From contig NZ_JAEKKT010000132.1 in the NCBI RefSeq assembly GCF_019510245.1, forward strand, positions 1 through 64,000: a DNA stretch of 64,000 nucleotides. The letters are read 5' to 3'. Both the position numbers and the translations under genes were made by a program. The notes under the pieces are model-generated. The model saw nothing but the letters and a program-made list of their open reading frames with translations, searched no databases and was not told the origin of the DNA. The stretch is from Streptomyces sp. GTDB taxonomy: Bacteria > Actinomycetota > Actinomycetes > Streptomycetales > Streptomycetaceae. Below, piece by piece: positions 1 through 12,317 of this stretch. Every line of letters begins with the position of its first letter. Within the stretch, counting starts at the first letter, position 1.

Positions 1-1
1 G

Positions 2-2608
<2,607 letters not shown>

Positions 2609-2693
2609 GGGTGCGGACCCCCGGTCGGAAGCGGGTCGGGTGGCGACCGGGTTCCTCGTCACTCGGAAGCCCGGTCGCCACAGGGGAGTTGGC

Positions 2694-4028
2694 TCAGGTG
2701 AGGGTCAGGGTCAGGACTCCGGAGTACGACCCCGGAGGCGTGAACGCCGGTACGTCCAGGGAGAGTCCGGCGTCGACCGTGAACTCACCGCCGGTGAGCG
2801 TGGCGTCCGGCGTCGAGGCGAGGGTCGCCCCGGAGCTGCCGACGGTGCCCGCCGAACCGGCCGCACAGGTGCTGGGGCTGCCCGCCTTGGTCGCGCAGGC
2901 CGGCGTCCAGCTCAGCTTCCCGGCGTCGATCTTGGCGCCGGGACCGGTGAAGTCGGTGACCTTGCCGGTGAGCGACCAGCCGGCCGGCCCGCCACGGAAG
3001 TCCTTGACGGTGACGGTCTGCAGGTTGCCCGTGGACGCCCCGCCCTGCCCGAAGTCGACCGCCGACAGCGCGACGGAGTCCCCGGCCTGGGACATGGACA
3101 GGGTCCCCGCCTTGACGGTGGTGGTCAGCTTCTGGCTGCCGGGCGGCACCGGCGTGGTGTCGTTGACGGTGTAGGCGGCCGGTCCGGCCCCCAGGTCGTC
3201 GCTCCACGCGCTCCCCTCGTACGCCACGATCCCGGTCGTCGTCTTGTCGTTGACGACGACGGGCGCGCTGAAGGAACCGTCGGAGCCCGCGGTCGCCGTG
3301 GCGGTGTCGGCGGTCTGGCTGCTGCCGGACCGCCCGGCCAGCGTCACGGTGGCCCCCGGCGTGAAGTTCTTCCCGGTGACGGTCACGCTGTCACCGGGGT
3401 TCCCGGAGGCCTTGTCCAGGCTGATGGCGCGGGTGTTGACCGGGGTGGTCGAGGTCGCCGTGACGGTCTCCGACACCGGGGCGGGCGGGTTGGTGACCGT
3501 GCACGGGGTGTCCAGCTCCAGGATGTAGCTGGTGTGGATGTTGTAGTCACCGGGCGAGAGGGTGATGGCCCCCGGCGAGGTGACGGTGAACGTGCCCGTC
3601 ATGGAGAACGACGGGAAGGTCCCGTACCCCGGCACCGGATCGTTCTTCTTCGGCCCGGTCACCGTCACGTCCCCGGTCTGCGCGCCGCCCAGCGTCACCT
3701 TCCCGGTCGGCGTCATGATGTCGGCCGGCAGGGCGAGCGCGGTGGGGTTGTTGGCGGCGGGCGTGACCACGGTGTAGGTCACGGTGACCGTGTCGCCGAC
3801 CTTCGGGGCGGTGTTGTCCACCGAGACGTTGGCGGTGGTGGTGCCGTCGATCGGCGGGAGGCCCGCGACGGCGGGCGGGATGCAGTGCGTGGCGAAGTCG
3901 ACGTTCGTCCCGGCGGCACCGGCCGGACAGGCCAGCGCACCGCCCGCCGTGACCGCGAGCGCGGTCGCCCCGAACAGTGAGATCCAGCGCCACCGTCGGG
4001 ATCTTCGTGATCTTGGGGGTGAACCCAT
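2694..4028 (-). CDS. Secreted WxL-domain-like surface protein
   Basis: 444-residue exported protein. An Arg-rich n-region (MGSPPRSRRSRRWRW) and hydrophobic core lead to a cleavage site near PAGAAG. The middle is Thr/Val/Gly-rich with Ig-like segments, including an IPT/TIG-like motif (GNPGDSVTVTGKNFTPGATVTL). The last about 95 residues resemble a WxL domain: a W-x-L at Trp351 (GWSL), TGKVTDFTG, two closely spaced Cys, and a terminal GSYSGVLTLTLT, where classical WxL proteins end in a TWTLT-like strand. The second Trp is therefore replaced. A strong ribosome binding site (AGGAGGGGG) precedes the ATG. In low-GC bacteria WxL proteins bind peptidoglycan noncovalently and are encoded beside DUF916 proteins, as here. 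The role in this organism is inference. Confidence 0.75.
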   Translation of the reverse strand: MGSPPRSRRSRRWRWISLFGATALAVTAGGALACPAGAAGTNVDFATHCIPPAVAGLPPIDGTTTANVSVDNTAPKVGDTVTVTYTVVTPAANNPTALALPADIMTPTGKVTLGGAQTGDVTVTGPKKNDPVPGYGTFPSFSMTGTFTVTSPGAITLSPGDYNIHTSYILELDTPCTVTNPPAPVSETVTATSTTPVNTRAISLDKASGNPGDSVTVTGKNFTPGATVTLAGRSGSSQTADTATATAGSDGSFSAPVVVNDKTTTGIVAYEGSAWSDDLGAGPAAYTVNDTTPVPPGSQKLTTTVKAGTLSMSQAGDSVALSAVDFGQGGASTGNLQTVTVKDFRGGPAGWSLTGKVTDFTGPGAKIDAGKLSWTPACATKAGSPSTCAAGSAGTVGSSGATLASTPDATLTGGEFTVDAGLSLDVPAFTPPGSYSGVLTLTLT

Positions 4029-4052
4029 GGAAGCCCCCTCCTGAGGGTTGCG

Positions 4053-4074
4053 GGCGCAGCGGCTCCTCTGCGCC
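4053..4074. other. Inverted repeat in leader of WxL-like gene
   Basis: Arms GGCGCAG and CTGCGCC separated by 8 bases, 25 bases upstream of the ribosome binding site of the WxL-like gene. It could be an operator or a 5' UTR hairpin; nothing further can be said. Confidence 0.35.
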
Positions 4075-4118
4075 GACAGGGGGCCATTGATGTGGAGGCC
4101 GCGTGAGAAGTCAATGGA

Positions 4119-4160
4119 GATGCCGCAGAAACCTGACGGTTCATCAGCTTCTGCGGCATC
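4119..4160 (-). terminator. Stem-loop downstream of the small secreted protein gene
   Basis: Perfect 12-bp stem (GATGCCGCAGAA / TTCTGCGGCATC) with a loop holding an inner CTGA/TCAG stem, 23 bases after the stop of the leftward gene ending at 4183. There is no U-run, as is common for Streptomyces terminators. It separates that gene from the WxL-like gene. Confidence 0.6.
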
Positions 4161-4182
4161 CGGAACGAACCCGTCACGCGGC

Positions 4183-4650
4183 TCAGAAGACGAACGGGCC
4201 GGGGGACTGGGCGGCGCTGGACGTACACGTGACGGTGACGCCGAAGATGACCATCTTCAGCGAGCCCTTGTAGAAGTCGAGGCTGTCACCGGCGGCCACG
4301 GTGCCCGGGAGCGGGCCGACGGTGACCGGGGAGCCGGCGGCCATGGCCGGGTTCACGGTACCGCTGAAGACCCGGTTGGCGCCGGTCGAGTTGGCCATGG
4401 TCAGCGTGGAGGCGATGGAGTTCGCCGACAGCGCGAGCGGGGTGGTGATCGCGCTGGAGGTGAGCGTGAGGGTCGCGCTCGTGCCGCTCTGGGTCGCGGT
4501 GAGGGTGGCCGTGCCGCCGCCGAAGATGCCGCAGCTGGCGGTGACGGTGGCGGTGGTCGGGGTGACGGCGGCGGCCGTGGGCGCGAAGGCCAGCGCCGTG
4601 ACGGCGAGGGTCCCCGCCGCGAGTGCCGCACCGGTGGCTATTCGTTTCAT
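4183..4650 (-). CDS. Small secreted protein of the WxL-like cluster
   Basis: 155-residue exported protein without a firm family assignment. The ATG at 4650 is preceded by GGGAAGGGAA and opens a clear signal peptide (MKRIATGAALAAGTLAVTAL, cleavage after APTAAA). The mature part is about 125 residues, Thr/Ser/Ala rich and probably all-beta, with two Cys (TASCGIFGGG and VTVTCTSS) positioned to form one disulfide bridging the ends. Composition and Ig-like strand pattern resemble the neighbouring WxL-like protein, and the gene lies directly upstream in the same direction, separated by a terminator-like hairpin. I infer a secreted surface component of the same system. Confidence 0.7.
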   Translation of the reverse strand: MKRIATGAALAAGTLAVTALAFAPTAAAVTPTTATVTASCGIFGGGTATLTATQSGTSATLTLTSSAITTPLALSANSIASTLTMANSTGANRVFSGTVNPAMAAGSPVTVGPLPGTVAAGDSLDFYKGSLKMVIFGVTVTCTSSAAQSPGPFVF

Positions 4651-5087
4651 GGGATCGGTTCCCTTCCCGTTGCGTGGGAATGCCATGTGGGACGGTGACC
4701 CCGGTCCGGGTGGGTGCGGACACACCGCGGGGCCGAATCTGACGGTCCGTCGGAACTTACGGTCCCCATTGATGCGCGAGCGCCACAGACCTACAAGGTT
4801 GAAATTTGGCCGACTGCGCGGAGGGGGGTGACGGCGAGGGGGTGGCGGGGGTGTGGGGCGGGTGCGGGTGGTGTGTGGTTGATCGCGCAGTTCCCCGCGC
4901 CCCTTCAGGTGGGACCAGCACAGGCGCCCCAAAGGGGCGCGGCGAACTGCGCGAGCAACCCCCACACGCCGTCACCCGCCCCACACCCCAGCCACCCCCG
5001 GTCAACCGACCCTCGCCCCCCCCGACGGAGTCAGACAAGACCTCGCTTCTCAGCAGGGCGAGTCGGTTTGGGCGGGTGGGAAGAGGA
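4651..5087. other. Intergenic region with an inverted repeat, otherwise no gene seen
   Basis: 437 bases between the start of the small secreted protein and the end of the CDA-like gene. The right half of the ATG-proximal part should hold the promoter of the secreted-protein gene; no clear -35/-10 pair was recognised. One copy of the interspersed GCGCAGTTCC repeat lies at 4885-4953. Nothing convincing is seen in 4954-5087. The gene era, which I associate with this neighbourhood in other Streptomyces, is not here. Confidence 0.5.
4885..4953. repeat. Interspersed GCGCAGTTCC inverted repeat, copy 1
   Basis: Arms GCGCAGTTCCCCGCGCCCC and GGGGCGCGGCGAACTGCGC (one base different) around about 30 bases; an inner GGCGCCCCAAAGGGGCGC stem lies inside. 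Same family as copies at about 10.9, 15.5, 17.05, 19.5 and 38.0 kb. Confidence 0.7.
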
Positions 5088-5438
5088 CTAGGCAGGGACA
5101 GTGAGCCGAACCTCCCCGTCCGTCCCCGCCAGCAGCACCGGCGTCCCCGGCCCCCCAAGATCCCGCACCGCGGCCAGATCCTCCGCCGTGACCCCCTCGG
5201 CCCCGCTCACGACCGCCGCGGCCTCCAAGGACTCCGCCCCCGAGGCCACCGCCATCGCCACCGCCGTCCGCAGCGCACTCAGCTTCAGCGAGGCCAGCTC
5301 CACGGTCCCCGCCACATACGTACGGCCCGTCGAGTCCCGCACGGCCGCCCCCTCGGGCACCCCGTTGCGGGCCCGGGCCGAGCGGGCCAGGGTGACGATC
5401 TTGCGGTCCTCGGCGCCAAGCGCGTTGCTGTCGGTCAT
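5088..5438 (-). CDS. Cytidine-deaminase-like protein lacking zinc ligands
   Basis: 116-residue protein of the type commonly labelled cytidine deaminase in Streptomyces beside the phoH-ybeY operon. Start at ATG 5438 (MTDSNALGAEDRKIVTLA). Resemblance to the CDA fold is seen in EGAAVRDSTGRTYVAGTVELASLKLSALRTAV and AAAVVSG. The catalytic HAE/CAE motif and the PCxxC zinc motif are absent; there is no Cys and no His anywhere in the protein. It therefore cannot be a zinc-dependent deaminase by the known mechanism. It is the last gene of the leftward set phoH-ybeY-CNNM-mmcQ, separated from mmcQ by 118 bases. Its role is unknown. Confidence 0.8.
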   Translation of the reverse strand: MTDSNALGAEDRKIVTLARSARARNGVPEGAAVRDSTGRTYVAGTVELASLKLSALRTAVAMAVASGAESLEAAAVVSGAEGVTAEDLAAVRDLGGPGTPVLLAGTDGEVRLTVPA

Positions 5439-5556
5439 GCCCCGAGCATACGAACAACCCGGACCGGCACCCGCTCCTCCCCCGCCCCCCCGGACGGAGT
5501 CAGCCGAGGTGCCGGACGGTCTGACTCCGTACGGCCCCGGGCGCGGGCCGCCGTGG

Positions 5557-5916
5557 CTACGGCCGGTCCAGCCGCAGCCGCTCCGCCCTCGGCAGACCCG
5601 CGACGACAAGGTCGTACGAGTCCTCGATCAGCTCTCGCACGAGCCGGTCGGGCAGGCCGCCGTCCACCGTCACGGTGTTCCAGTGCCGCTTGTTCATGTG
5701 GTACCCCGGCGCGATCAGCCCCTCGTACTCGTCGCGGAGCCGCACCGCGTCCTCGGGGTCGCACTTGAGGTTGACCTTGAGCGGCTTCGCGTCGATCCAG
5801 CTCAGCGCGAACATCTTGCCGAGCACCTTGAAGACCGAGATGTCCGGGCTGAAGGGGAAGTCCTCGTCCGCCGCGTTGAAGGAGAGACAGAAGGCACGGA
5901 GCTGGTCCGGGGTCAC
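5557..5916 (-). CDS. MmcQ/YjbR family protein
   Basis: 119-residue protein of the MmcQ/YjbR family, small cytosolic proteins with a CyaY-like fold; a DNA-binding role has been suggested for the family but is not established. Visible hallmarks: the acidic start followed by AFCLSFNAADEDFPF, then FKVLGKMFALSW, the LKVNLKCDPEDAVRLR strand-helix and the PGYHMNKRHWNTVTVDG segment ending with a helix LPDRLVRELIEDSYDLVV. The ATG overlaps the stop of the CNNM/CBS gene by 4 bp, so it is translationally coupled to it. Length is normal for the family. Confidence 0.85.
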   Translation of the reverse strand: MTPDQLRAFCLSFNAADEDFPFSPDISVFKVLGKMFALSWIDAKPLKVNLKCDPEDAVRLRDEYEGLIAPGYHMNKRHWNTVTVDGGLPDRLVRELIEDSYDLVVAGLPRAERLRLDRP

Positions 5917-7214
5917 TCGGGGTCGTCCTCCGGGGCGTCGGGCACCGGAACCGGCTCCACCAGCACCGTCACGATCTTGTTGCGCCGGCCGGCGGCCGAC
6001 TCCGCGGTGAGGGCCAGCCTGCGGCCGTCGGGGAGTTCGACCTGGGCGGAGGCACCGGCGATCGGCACCCTGCCGAGGGCTTTCGCGAGCAGGCCGCCCA
6101 CGGTCTCCACGTCCTCGTCGTCGTACTCCTCCAGGCCGTACAGCTCGCCGAGATCGGTGATGTCGAGGCGGGCGGTGACCCGGTGGCGGCCGTCGCCGAG
6201 GTCGGTGACGGGCGGCAGTTCACGGTCGTACTCGTCGGTGATCTCGCCGACGATCTCCTCCAGGATGTCCTCGATGGTGACGATCCCGGCCGTGCCGCCG
6301 TACTCGTCGATGACGACGGCGACGTGGTTGCGTTCCTTCTGCATCTCGCGCAGCAGGTCGCCGGCGTTCTTGGTGTCGGGCACGAAGAACGCGGGCCGCA
6401 TGGCGGTGGAGACCAGGTCGGACTCGGCGTCGCGGCTGATGTGCGTCTTGCGGACCAGGTCCTTCAGGTACACGATCCCGACGATGTCGTCCTCGCTCTC
6501 CCCGGTGACCGGTATCCGGGAGAAGCCCGAGCGGAGCGCGAGGGTGAGGGCCTGGCGGATCGTCTTGTACCGCTCGATGACGACGAGGTCGGTGCGCGGG
6601 ACCATGACCTCCCGGACCAGGGTGTCGCCGAGTTCGAAGACCGAGTGCACCATGCGGCGCTCCTCGTCCTCGATCAGCGACTCCTTCTCGGCGAGGTCGA
6701 CCAGCGCCCGCAGTTCGGCCTCGGAGGCGAACGGGCCGCGCCGGAAGCCCTTGCCGGGGGTGAGGGCGTTGCCGATGAGGATGAGGAGATACGGGATCGG
6801 ACCCATGACGCGGGCCAGCGGCAGCAGCACGTACGCGGCGACCGTCGCCGTGTTCAGCGGGTGCTGGCGGCCGATGGTGCGCGGGGAGACGCCGACGGCG
6901 ACGTACGACACGAGCACCATCACGCCGATCGCGGCGAGCAGCGCCTGCCAGGTGGCGGGGATCTCCTGGAGGCAGGCGTAGGTGACCAGCGCCGCGGCCG
7001 CCATCTCGCAGGCGACGCGGACCAGCAGCGCCACGTTGAGGTAGCGGGTGGGGTCGGCGGCGAGTTCGGCGAGCCTGGCGCTGCCGCGCCGCCCGGACTT
7101 GACCGCCTCCTCGGCCCGGAAGCTGGAGACACGGGCGATACCCGCCTCGGCGCAGGCGGCCAGCCAGGCGACGACCACCAGCGCGATCGCACCGAGGACG
7201 ATCTGCGGACTCAT
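5913..7214 (-). CDS. CNNM/CorC family membrane protein with CBS domains (HlyC/hemolysin-type)
   Basis: 433-residue membrane protein with the order DUF21/CNNM transmembrane domain (about residues 1-180, with four hydrophobic helices starting at IVLGAIALVVVAWLA), two CBS domains (about 200-320; MVPRTDLVVIE and FFVPDTKNAGDLLREMQ) and a CorC_HlyC domain (about 340-425). The phrase VVIDEYGGTAGIVTIEDILE is diagnostic. Relatives act in magnesium/cobalt efflux or homeostasis; the label hemolysin is historical. It sits 19 bases after ybeY and overlaps the mmcQ start by 4 bp, in the conserved phoH-ybeY-CNNM operon. Confidence 0.92.
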   Translation of the reverse strand: MSPQIVLGAIALVVVAWLAACAEAGIARVSSFRAEEAVKSGRRGSARLAELAADPTRYLNVALLVRVACEMAAAALVTYACLQEIPATWQALLAAIGVMVLVSYVAVGVSPRTIGRQHPLNTATVAAYVLLPLARVMGPIPYLLILIGNALTPGKGFRRGPFASEAELRALVDLAEKESLIEDEERRMVHSVFELGDTLVREVMVPRTDLVVIERYKTIRQALTLALRSGFSRIPVTGESEDDIVGIVYLKDLVRKTHISRDAESDLVSTAMRPAFFVPDTKNAGDLLREMQKERNHVAVVIDEYGGTAGIVTIEDILEEIVGEITDEYDRELPPVTDLGDGRHRVTARLDITDLGELYGLEEYDDEDVETVGGLLAKALGRVPIAGASAQVELPDGRRLALTAESAAGRRNKIVTVLVEPVPVPDAPEDDPE

Positions 7215-7233
7215 TCGAGAACGACCCGCCCGC

Positions 7234-7731
7234 CTACGAGACCGTCGGCGCCGGGGAGGGCCCGGTCAGGCCCTGCTCCGCACGCCAGCCGTCCACGATG
7301 GCCGCCTGGAGGCCGAACATCTCGGCCTTCTCGTCGGGCTCCTCGTGGTCGTAGCCGAGCAGGTGCAGCACGCCGTGGACGGTGAGCAGCTGGAGCTCCT
7401 CGTCCATGGAGTGCTGGGTCTCGGCCTCGGCCCCCTGCTTGGCGGCGACCTCCGGGCAGAGCACGATGTCGCCGAGCAGCCCCTGCGGCGGCTCGTCCTC
7501 GTCCTTGGACGGCGGCCGCAGTTCGTCCATCGGGAACGACATGACATCCGTCGGACCCGGCAGGTCCATCCACTGGATGTGCAGCTGCTCCATGGCGTCG
7601 GCGTCCACGACGATCACCGAGAGCTCGGAGAGCGGGTGGATGCGCATCCGTGCGAGCGCGTAGCGGGCGATGTCGAGGATCGCCTGCTCGTCGACCTCGG
7701 TTCCGGACTCGTTGTTGACGTCGATCGACAT
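7234..7731 (-). CDS. ybeY: Endoribonuclease YbeY
   Basis: 165-residue zinc endoribonuclease needed for maturation of the 16S rRNA 3' end and ribosome quality control. The metal-binding motif [11 protein letters not shown] is present with His119, His123 and His129; the upstream conserved [12 protein letters not shown] and [10 protein letters not shown] segments are also present. The start [10 protein letters not shown] is the common actinobacterial beginning. The C-terminal extension after the motif is short. It lies 14 bases downstream of phoH, in the typical phoH-ybeY pairing. Confidence 0.95.
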   Translation of the reverse strand: MSIDVNNESGTEVDEQAILDIARYALARMRIHPLSELSVIVVDADAMEQLHIQWMDLPGPTDVMSFPMDELRPPSKDEDEPPQGLLGDIVLCPEVAAKQGAEAETQHSMDEELQLLTVHGVLHLLGYDHEEPDEKAEMFGLQAAIVDGWRAEQGLTGPSPAPTVS

Positions 7732-7745
7732 GGCGCTGTGCTTGT

Positions 7746-9893
<2,148 letters not shown>

Positions 9894-10143
9894 GGGCCGG
9901 CGCTTAAGGCCTGCGGTTCCTCCTCGTCACGGCCGCGTAGCTGAGGGCGGCCTCGCGATATCAAGCGTACGACGCGGGGCTGACAACGCCGTAGGGCTTT
10001 TCCCGGGAAAGGCGCCCCCGGTGCGGCCGTGAGCCCTGCATGCGCTCCCGCACGCCGGGGCAGGATCGGGCCGTCACCGCCCTCACGTGGCCTCGGGGCC
10101 GCGTTCGCTCCACGCCACCTGTCCGCACAGAAAGCAGGTAGCC
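9894..10143. other. Divergent intergenic region phoH / FAD-domain gene
   Basis: 250 bases between two divergent starts. It should carry both promoters. No clear consensus promoter, riboswitch or strong hairpin was recognised. Confidence 0.4.
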
Positions 10144-10833
10144 GTGCTGCTGCGTCTGCCCACGTCGGTGTCCGAGGCCCGCGACTGCCTGGCCGAGGGC
10201 GCGGTACCCGTCGGCGGAGCGACCCTGATATGGGCCGCGTGGCAGCGGGACGGCTTCCCGGAACAGGCGGTGTCCCTGCGGAAGGTACCGGAGGCGACGG
10301 CGGTGGGGAACGGGGTGCTGGGCGGCGCCGTGCTGCTGGGTCAGGTGGACGACCGGCTTCCGCAGGTGCTGCGGCAGGCGGCGAAGGGCGTCGGAACGGG
10401 GGCGGTGCGCCGGGCGGCGACGGTCGGCGGGAACGTCGCCGGGTCCAGCCTGCGGGACCTGCTGCCGGCGGCGATCGCGCTGGACGCGTGGGCCGACGTG
10501 CTCACGCCGGACGGGGTCCACCGGGTGGACCTCGCGGAAGTCCAGGCCAAGTCCCCGGTCGTGCTGGCGCTGCGCTGGCGGGAGCCGGTGACGGCGGCGT
10601 ACGCGAAGGTGGCCGACCCGGCGGGCGGGGAGGTCCCCACGGTCGCCGCCGCGGCGGTGGACTCGGAGGGCGTGCTGAGGGTCGCGGTACGGGAGGGCTA
10701 CGAGGTGACCAGCGGAAGCGTGACCGCCGAGGGGGGCGGGGCGGAGGAGCTGTTCGCCGGGGCGTTGGCGGGGGTGTCGGAGGCGGGGCGGTCGCTGGTG
10801 CGTCAGCAGGTCGCCGGGGTGCTCGGGGGGTAA
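10144..10833 (+). CDS. FAD-binding subunit of a molybdopterin-dehydrogenase-type enzyme
   Basis: 229-residue protein of the CoxM/XdhB FAD-binding family. The GTG at 10144 (VLLRLPTSVSEA) is preferred: it has AGGT five bases upstream and matches where the family domain begins, whereas an upstream ATG at 10087 would add 19 unrelated residues. FAD-binding motifs are GGATLI and TVGGNVAGSSLRDLLPA. It is shorter than the usual 280-290 residues, mainly at the C-terminal CO_deh_flav domain. No molybdopterin large subunit or 2Fe-2S subunit lies next to it, so its partners, if any, are elsewhere and its substrate cannot be named. Confidence 0.8.
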   Translation: MLLRLPTSVSEARDCLAEGAVPVGGATLIWAAWQRDGFPEQAVSLRKVPEATAVGNGVLGGAVLLGQVDDRLPQVLRQAAKGVGTGAVRRAATVGGNVAGSSLRDLLPAAIALDAWADVLTPDGVHRVDLAEVQAKSPVVLALRWREPVTAAYAKVADPAGGEVPTVAAAAVDSEGVLRVAVREGYEVTSGSVTAEGGGAEELFAGALAGVSEAGRSLVRQQVAGVLGG

Positions 10834-10860
10834 GGGCCGTTCGTCGGCTGCGGGCCGATG

Positions 10861-11005
10861 GGGGCTGGTCGCGCAGTTCCTCCCCCGGCCTTCGGCCGGG
10901 GGTACCCCCAGCCGCGTCCTACATACCCAGCTGCGGGCAGGCGTGCCGCAGGGCGGCACGGGTGGGCGCTGGAGGTCCCCCGGCCGAAGGCTGGGGGAGG
11001 CACCC
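10861..11005. repeat. Interspersed GCGCAGTTCC repeat, copy 2, with two GC hairpins
   Basis: GGGGCTGGTCGCGCAGTTCC is followed by a strong hairpin (CCCCCGGCC, loop TTC, GGCCGGGGG; 10882-10902) and, about 75 bases on, by its inverted partner (CCCCCGGCCGAAGGCTGGGGG). It lies between two convergent genes and may terminate both. Confidence 0.65.
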
Positions 11006-11045
11006 TGCCAGCGCCGGTAAGCGCCCCCACCCCCGGCCCGCCCCC

Positions 11046-12221
11046 CTACCCCGCGCGCCCGAAGCCGATCGTCGGTACCGCCCGCCGCAGGGGCCACGGC
11101 CGTACCTGGTCCTCCTCCGGTACCAGGCCCTCCAGGAACGCGTACCGCCGCAGCGCGGCCGGATCCTGCCCCGGCACCGACTGGACCTTGCGCCACCACG
11201 CCCCGATCTCCGACCACCCGGGAGCGGACAGGGAGCCGCCGAACTCCTGGACGGAGAGTGCCGCGGTCAGCCCCGCGAAGGCGAGGCGGTCGGCGAGCGG
11301 CCAGTCGGCGAGCGTGCCGGTGACGAAGCCCGCGACGAAGACGTCGCCGGCGCCGGTCGGGTCGAGGGCCTCCACGGCGATCGCCGGCACCTCCGCGGAC
11401 TCGCCGGTACGTCCGTCGACCGCATAGGCGCCCTCCGCCCCGAGGGTCACGACGGCGAGCGGCACGTACTCGGTGAGGGCGTGCGCGGCGGCCCGCGGGC
11501 AGTCCGCGCCGGTGTACCGTCGCGCCTCCTCCGCGTTGGGCAGGAACGCCTCGCAGTGCTCCAGGTCGGCGAGGCCGGCGAGGTCCCACGCGCCCGTGTC
11601 GTCCCAGCCGACGTCGGCGAAGATCCGGGTCCCCTCGGCGGCCGCCCTGGCGATCCAGGGGTTGCGTTTGCCGGGCGTGAGGGAGGCGACGGCGGCGCGC
11701 GCGCGGGCGGGGTGGCCGGGTGCGTTCTGCTGGCGGAACAGCAGGTCCGCGGGCGGCTCGTGCCCGTGCGAGACCATGGTCCGCTCCCCCTCGTACGCCA
11801 TCGAGACGGTGACCGGCGAGTGCCAGCCGCGCACGGTCCGGGACGGGGAGAGGTCGATGCCCTCGCCCTGGGCGAGCGCGTCCCAGCAGTACTCGCCGTA
11901 GTGGTCGTCGCCGAAGGCGGCCGCGAGGGAGGTTCTCAGGCCAAGGCGGGCGAGGGCGGTGGCCATGTTGGCGACGCCGCCGGGGCTGGAGCCCATGCCC
12001 CGGGCCCAGGACTCGGTGCCGCGCACCGGGGCGGTGTCGAGGCCGGTGAAGACGATGTCGAGGAAGACGGTGCCGGTGAGGTAGACGTCCCAGGGCGGAT
12101 CGTCCGGCGTGCGCAGGGCGGCCAGCGGGTCGACCTGCGCGGCGCAGTGCGGTGTTGGTGCTCCTCTGCCGTCGTCGAGGTACTCCGGTTCCTCTCCGGC
12201 GAACGCGTTGGACGCGGTCAC
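11046..12221 (-). CDS. PfkB-family carbohydrate kinase
   Basis: 391-residue sugar or nucleoside kinase of the ribokinase/PfkB family. The N-terminal signature is GSSPGGVANMATALARLGL; the C-terminal PfkB signature with the anion hole and catalytic Asp is LDPTGAGDVFVAGFV. The sugar-binding region includes AFGDDHYGEYCWDAL. About 45 extra residues precede the first beta strand (WDVYLTGTVFLDIV). It is downstream of the glucarate genes in the same direction with a 96-base gap, so it may be co-transcribed; a role in hexuronate or aldarate metabolism is possible but unproven. Substrate cannot be read from the sequence. Confidence 0.85.
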   Translation of the reverse strand: MTASNAFAGEEPEYLDDGRGAPTPHCAAQVDPLAALRTPDDPPWDVYLTGTVFLDIVFTGLDTAPVRGTESWARGMGSSPGGVANMATALARLGLRTSLAAAFGDDHYGEYCWDALAQGEGIDLSPSRTVRGWHSPVTVSMAYEGERTMVSHGHEPPADLLFRQQNAPGHPARARAAVASLTPGKRNPWIARAAAEGTRIFADVGWDDTGAWDLAGLADLEHCEAFLPNAEEARRYTGADCPRAAAHALTEYVPLAVVTLGAEGAYAVDGRTGESAEVPAIAVEALDPTGAGDVFVAGFVTGTLADWPLADRLAFAGLTAALSVQEFGGSLSAPGWSEIGAWWRKVQSVPGQDPAALRRYAFLEGLVPEEDQVRPWPLRRAVPTIGFGRAG

Positions 12222-12317
12222 GGTGCGCTCCCTGACGTGGTGCGGGTCCGGCCAGTGTGCACCATGTCACGGGAGCGGCGGCCGCTCCGGCCGTACGACC
12301 GCCGGATCGGGCGGGGC

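Noticed and set aside
4963..5087. Possible small RNA or gene in the gap before the CDA-like gene
   Set aside because: No ribosome binding site, start, or stable isolated hairpin beyond the interspersed repeat.
6183..7385. 400-codon + strand frame opposite the CNNM and ybeY genes
   Set aside because: Asp/Gly/Arg-rich antisense frame without domains; the opposite strand has clear conserved genes.
10144..10833. Full xanthine dehydrogenase locus
   Set aside because: Only the FAD-domain subunit is present; no molybdopterin or 2Fe-2S subunit genes lie nearby.
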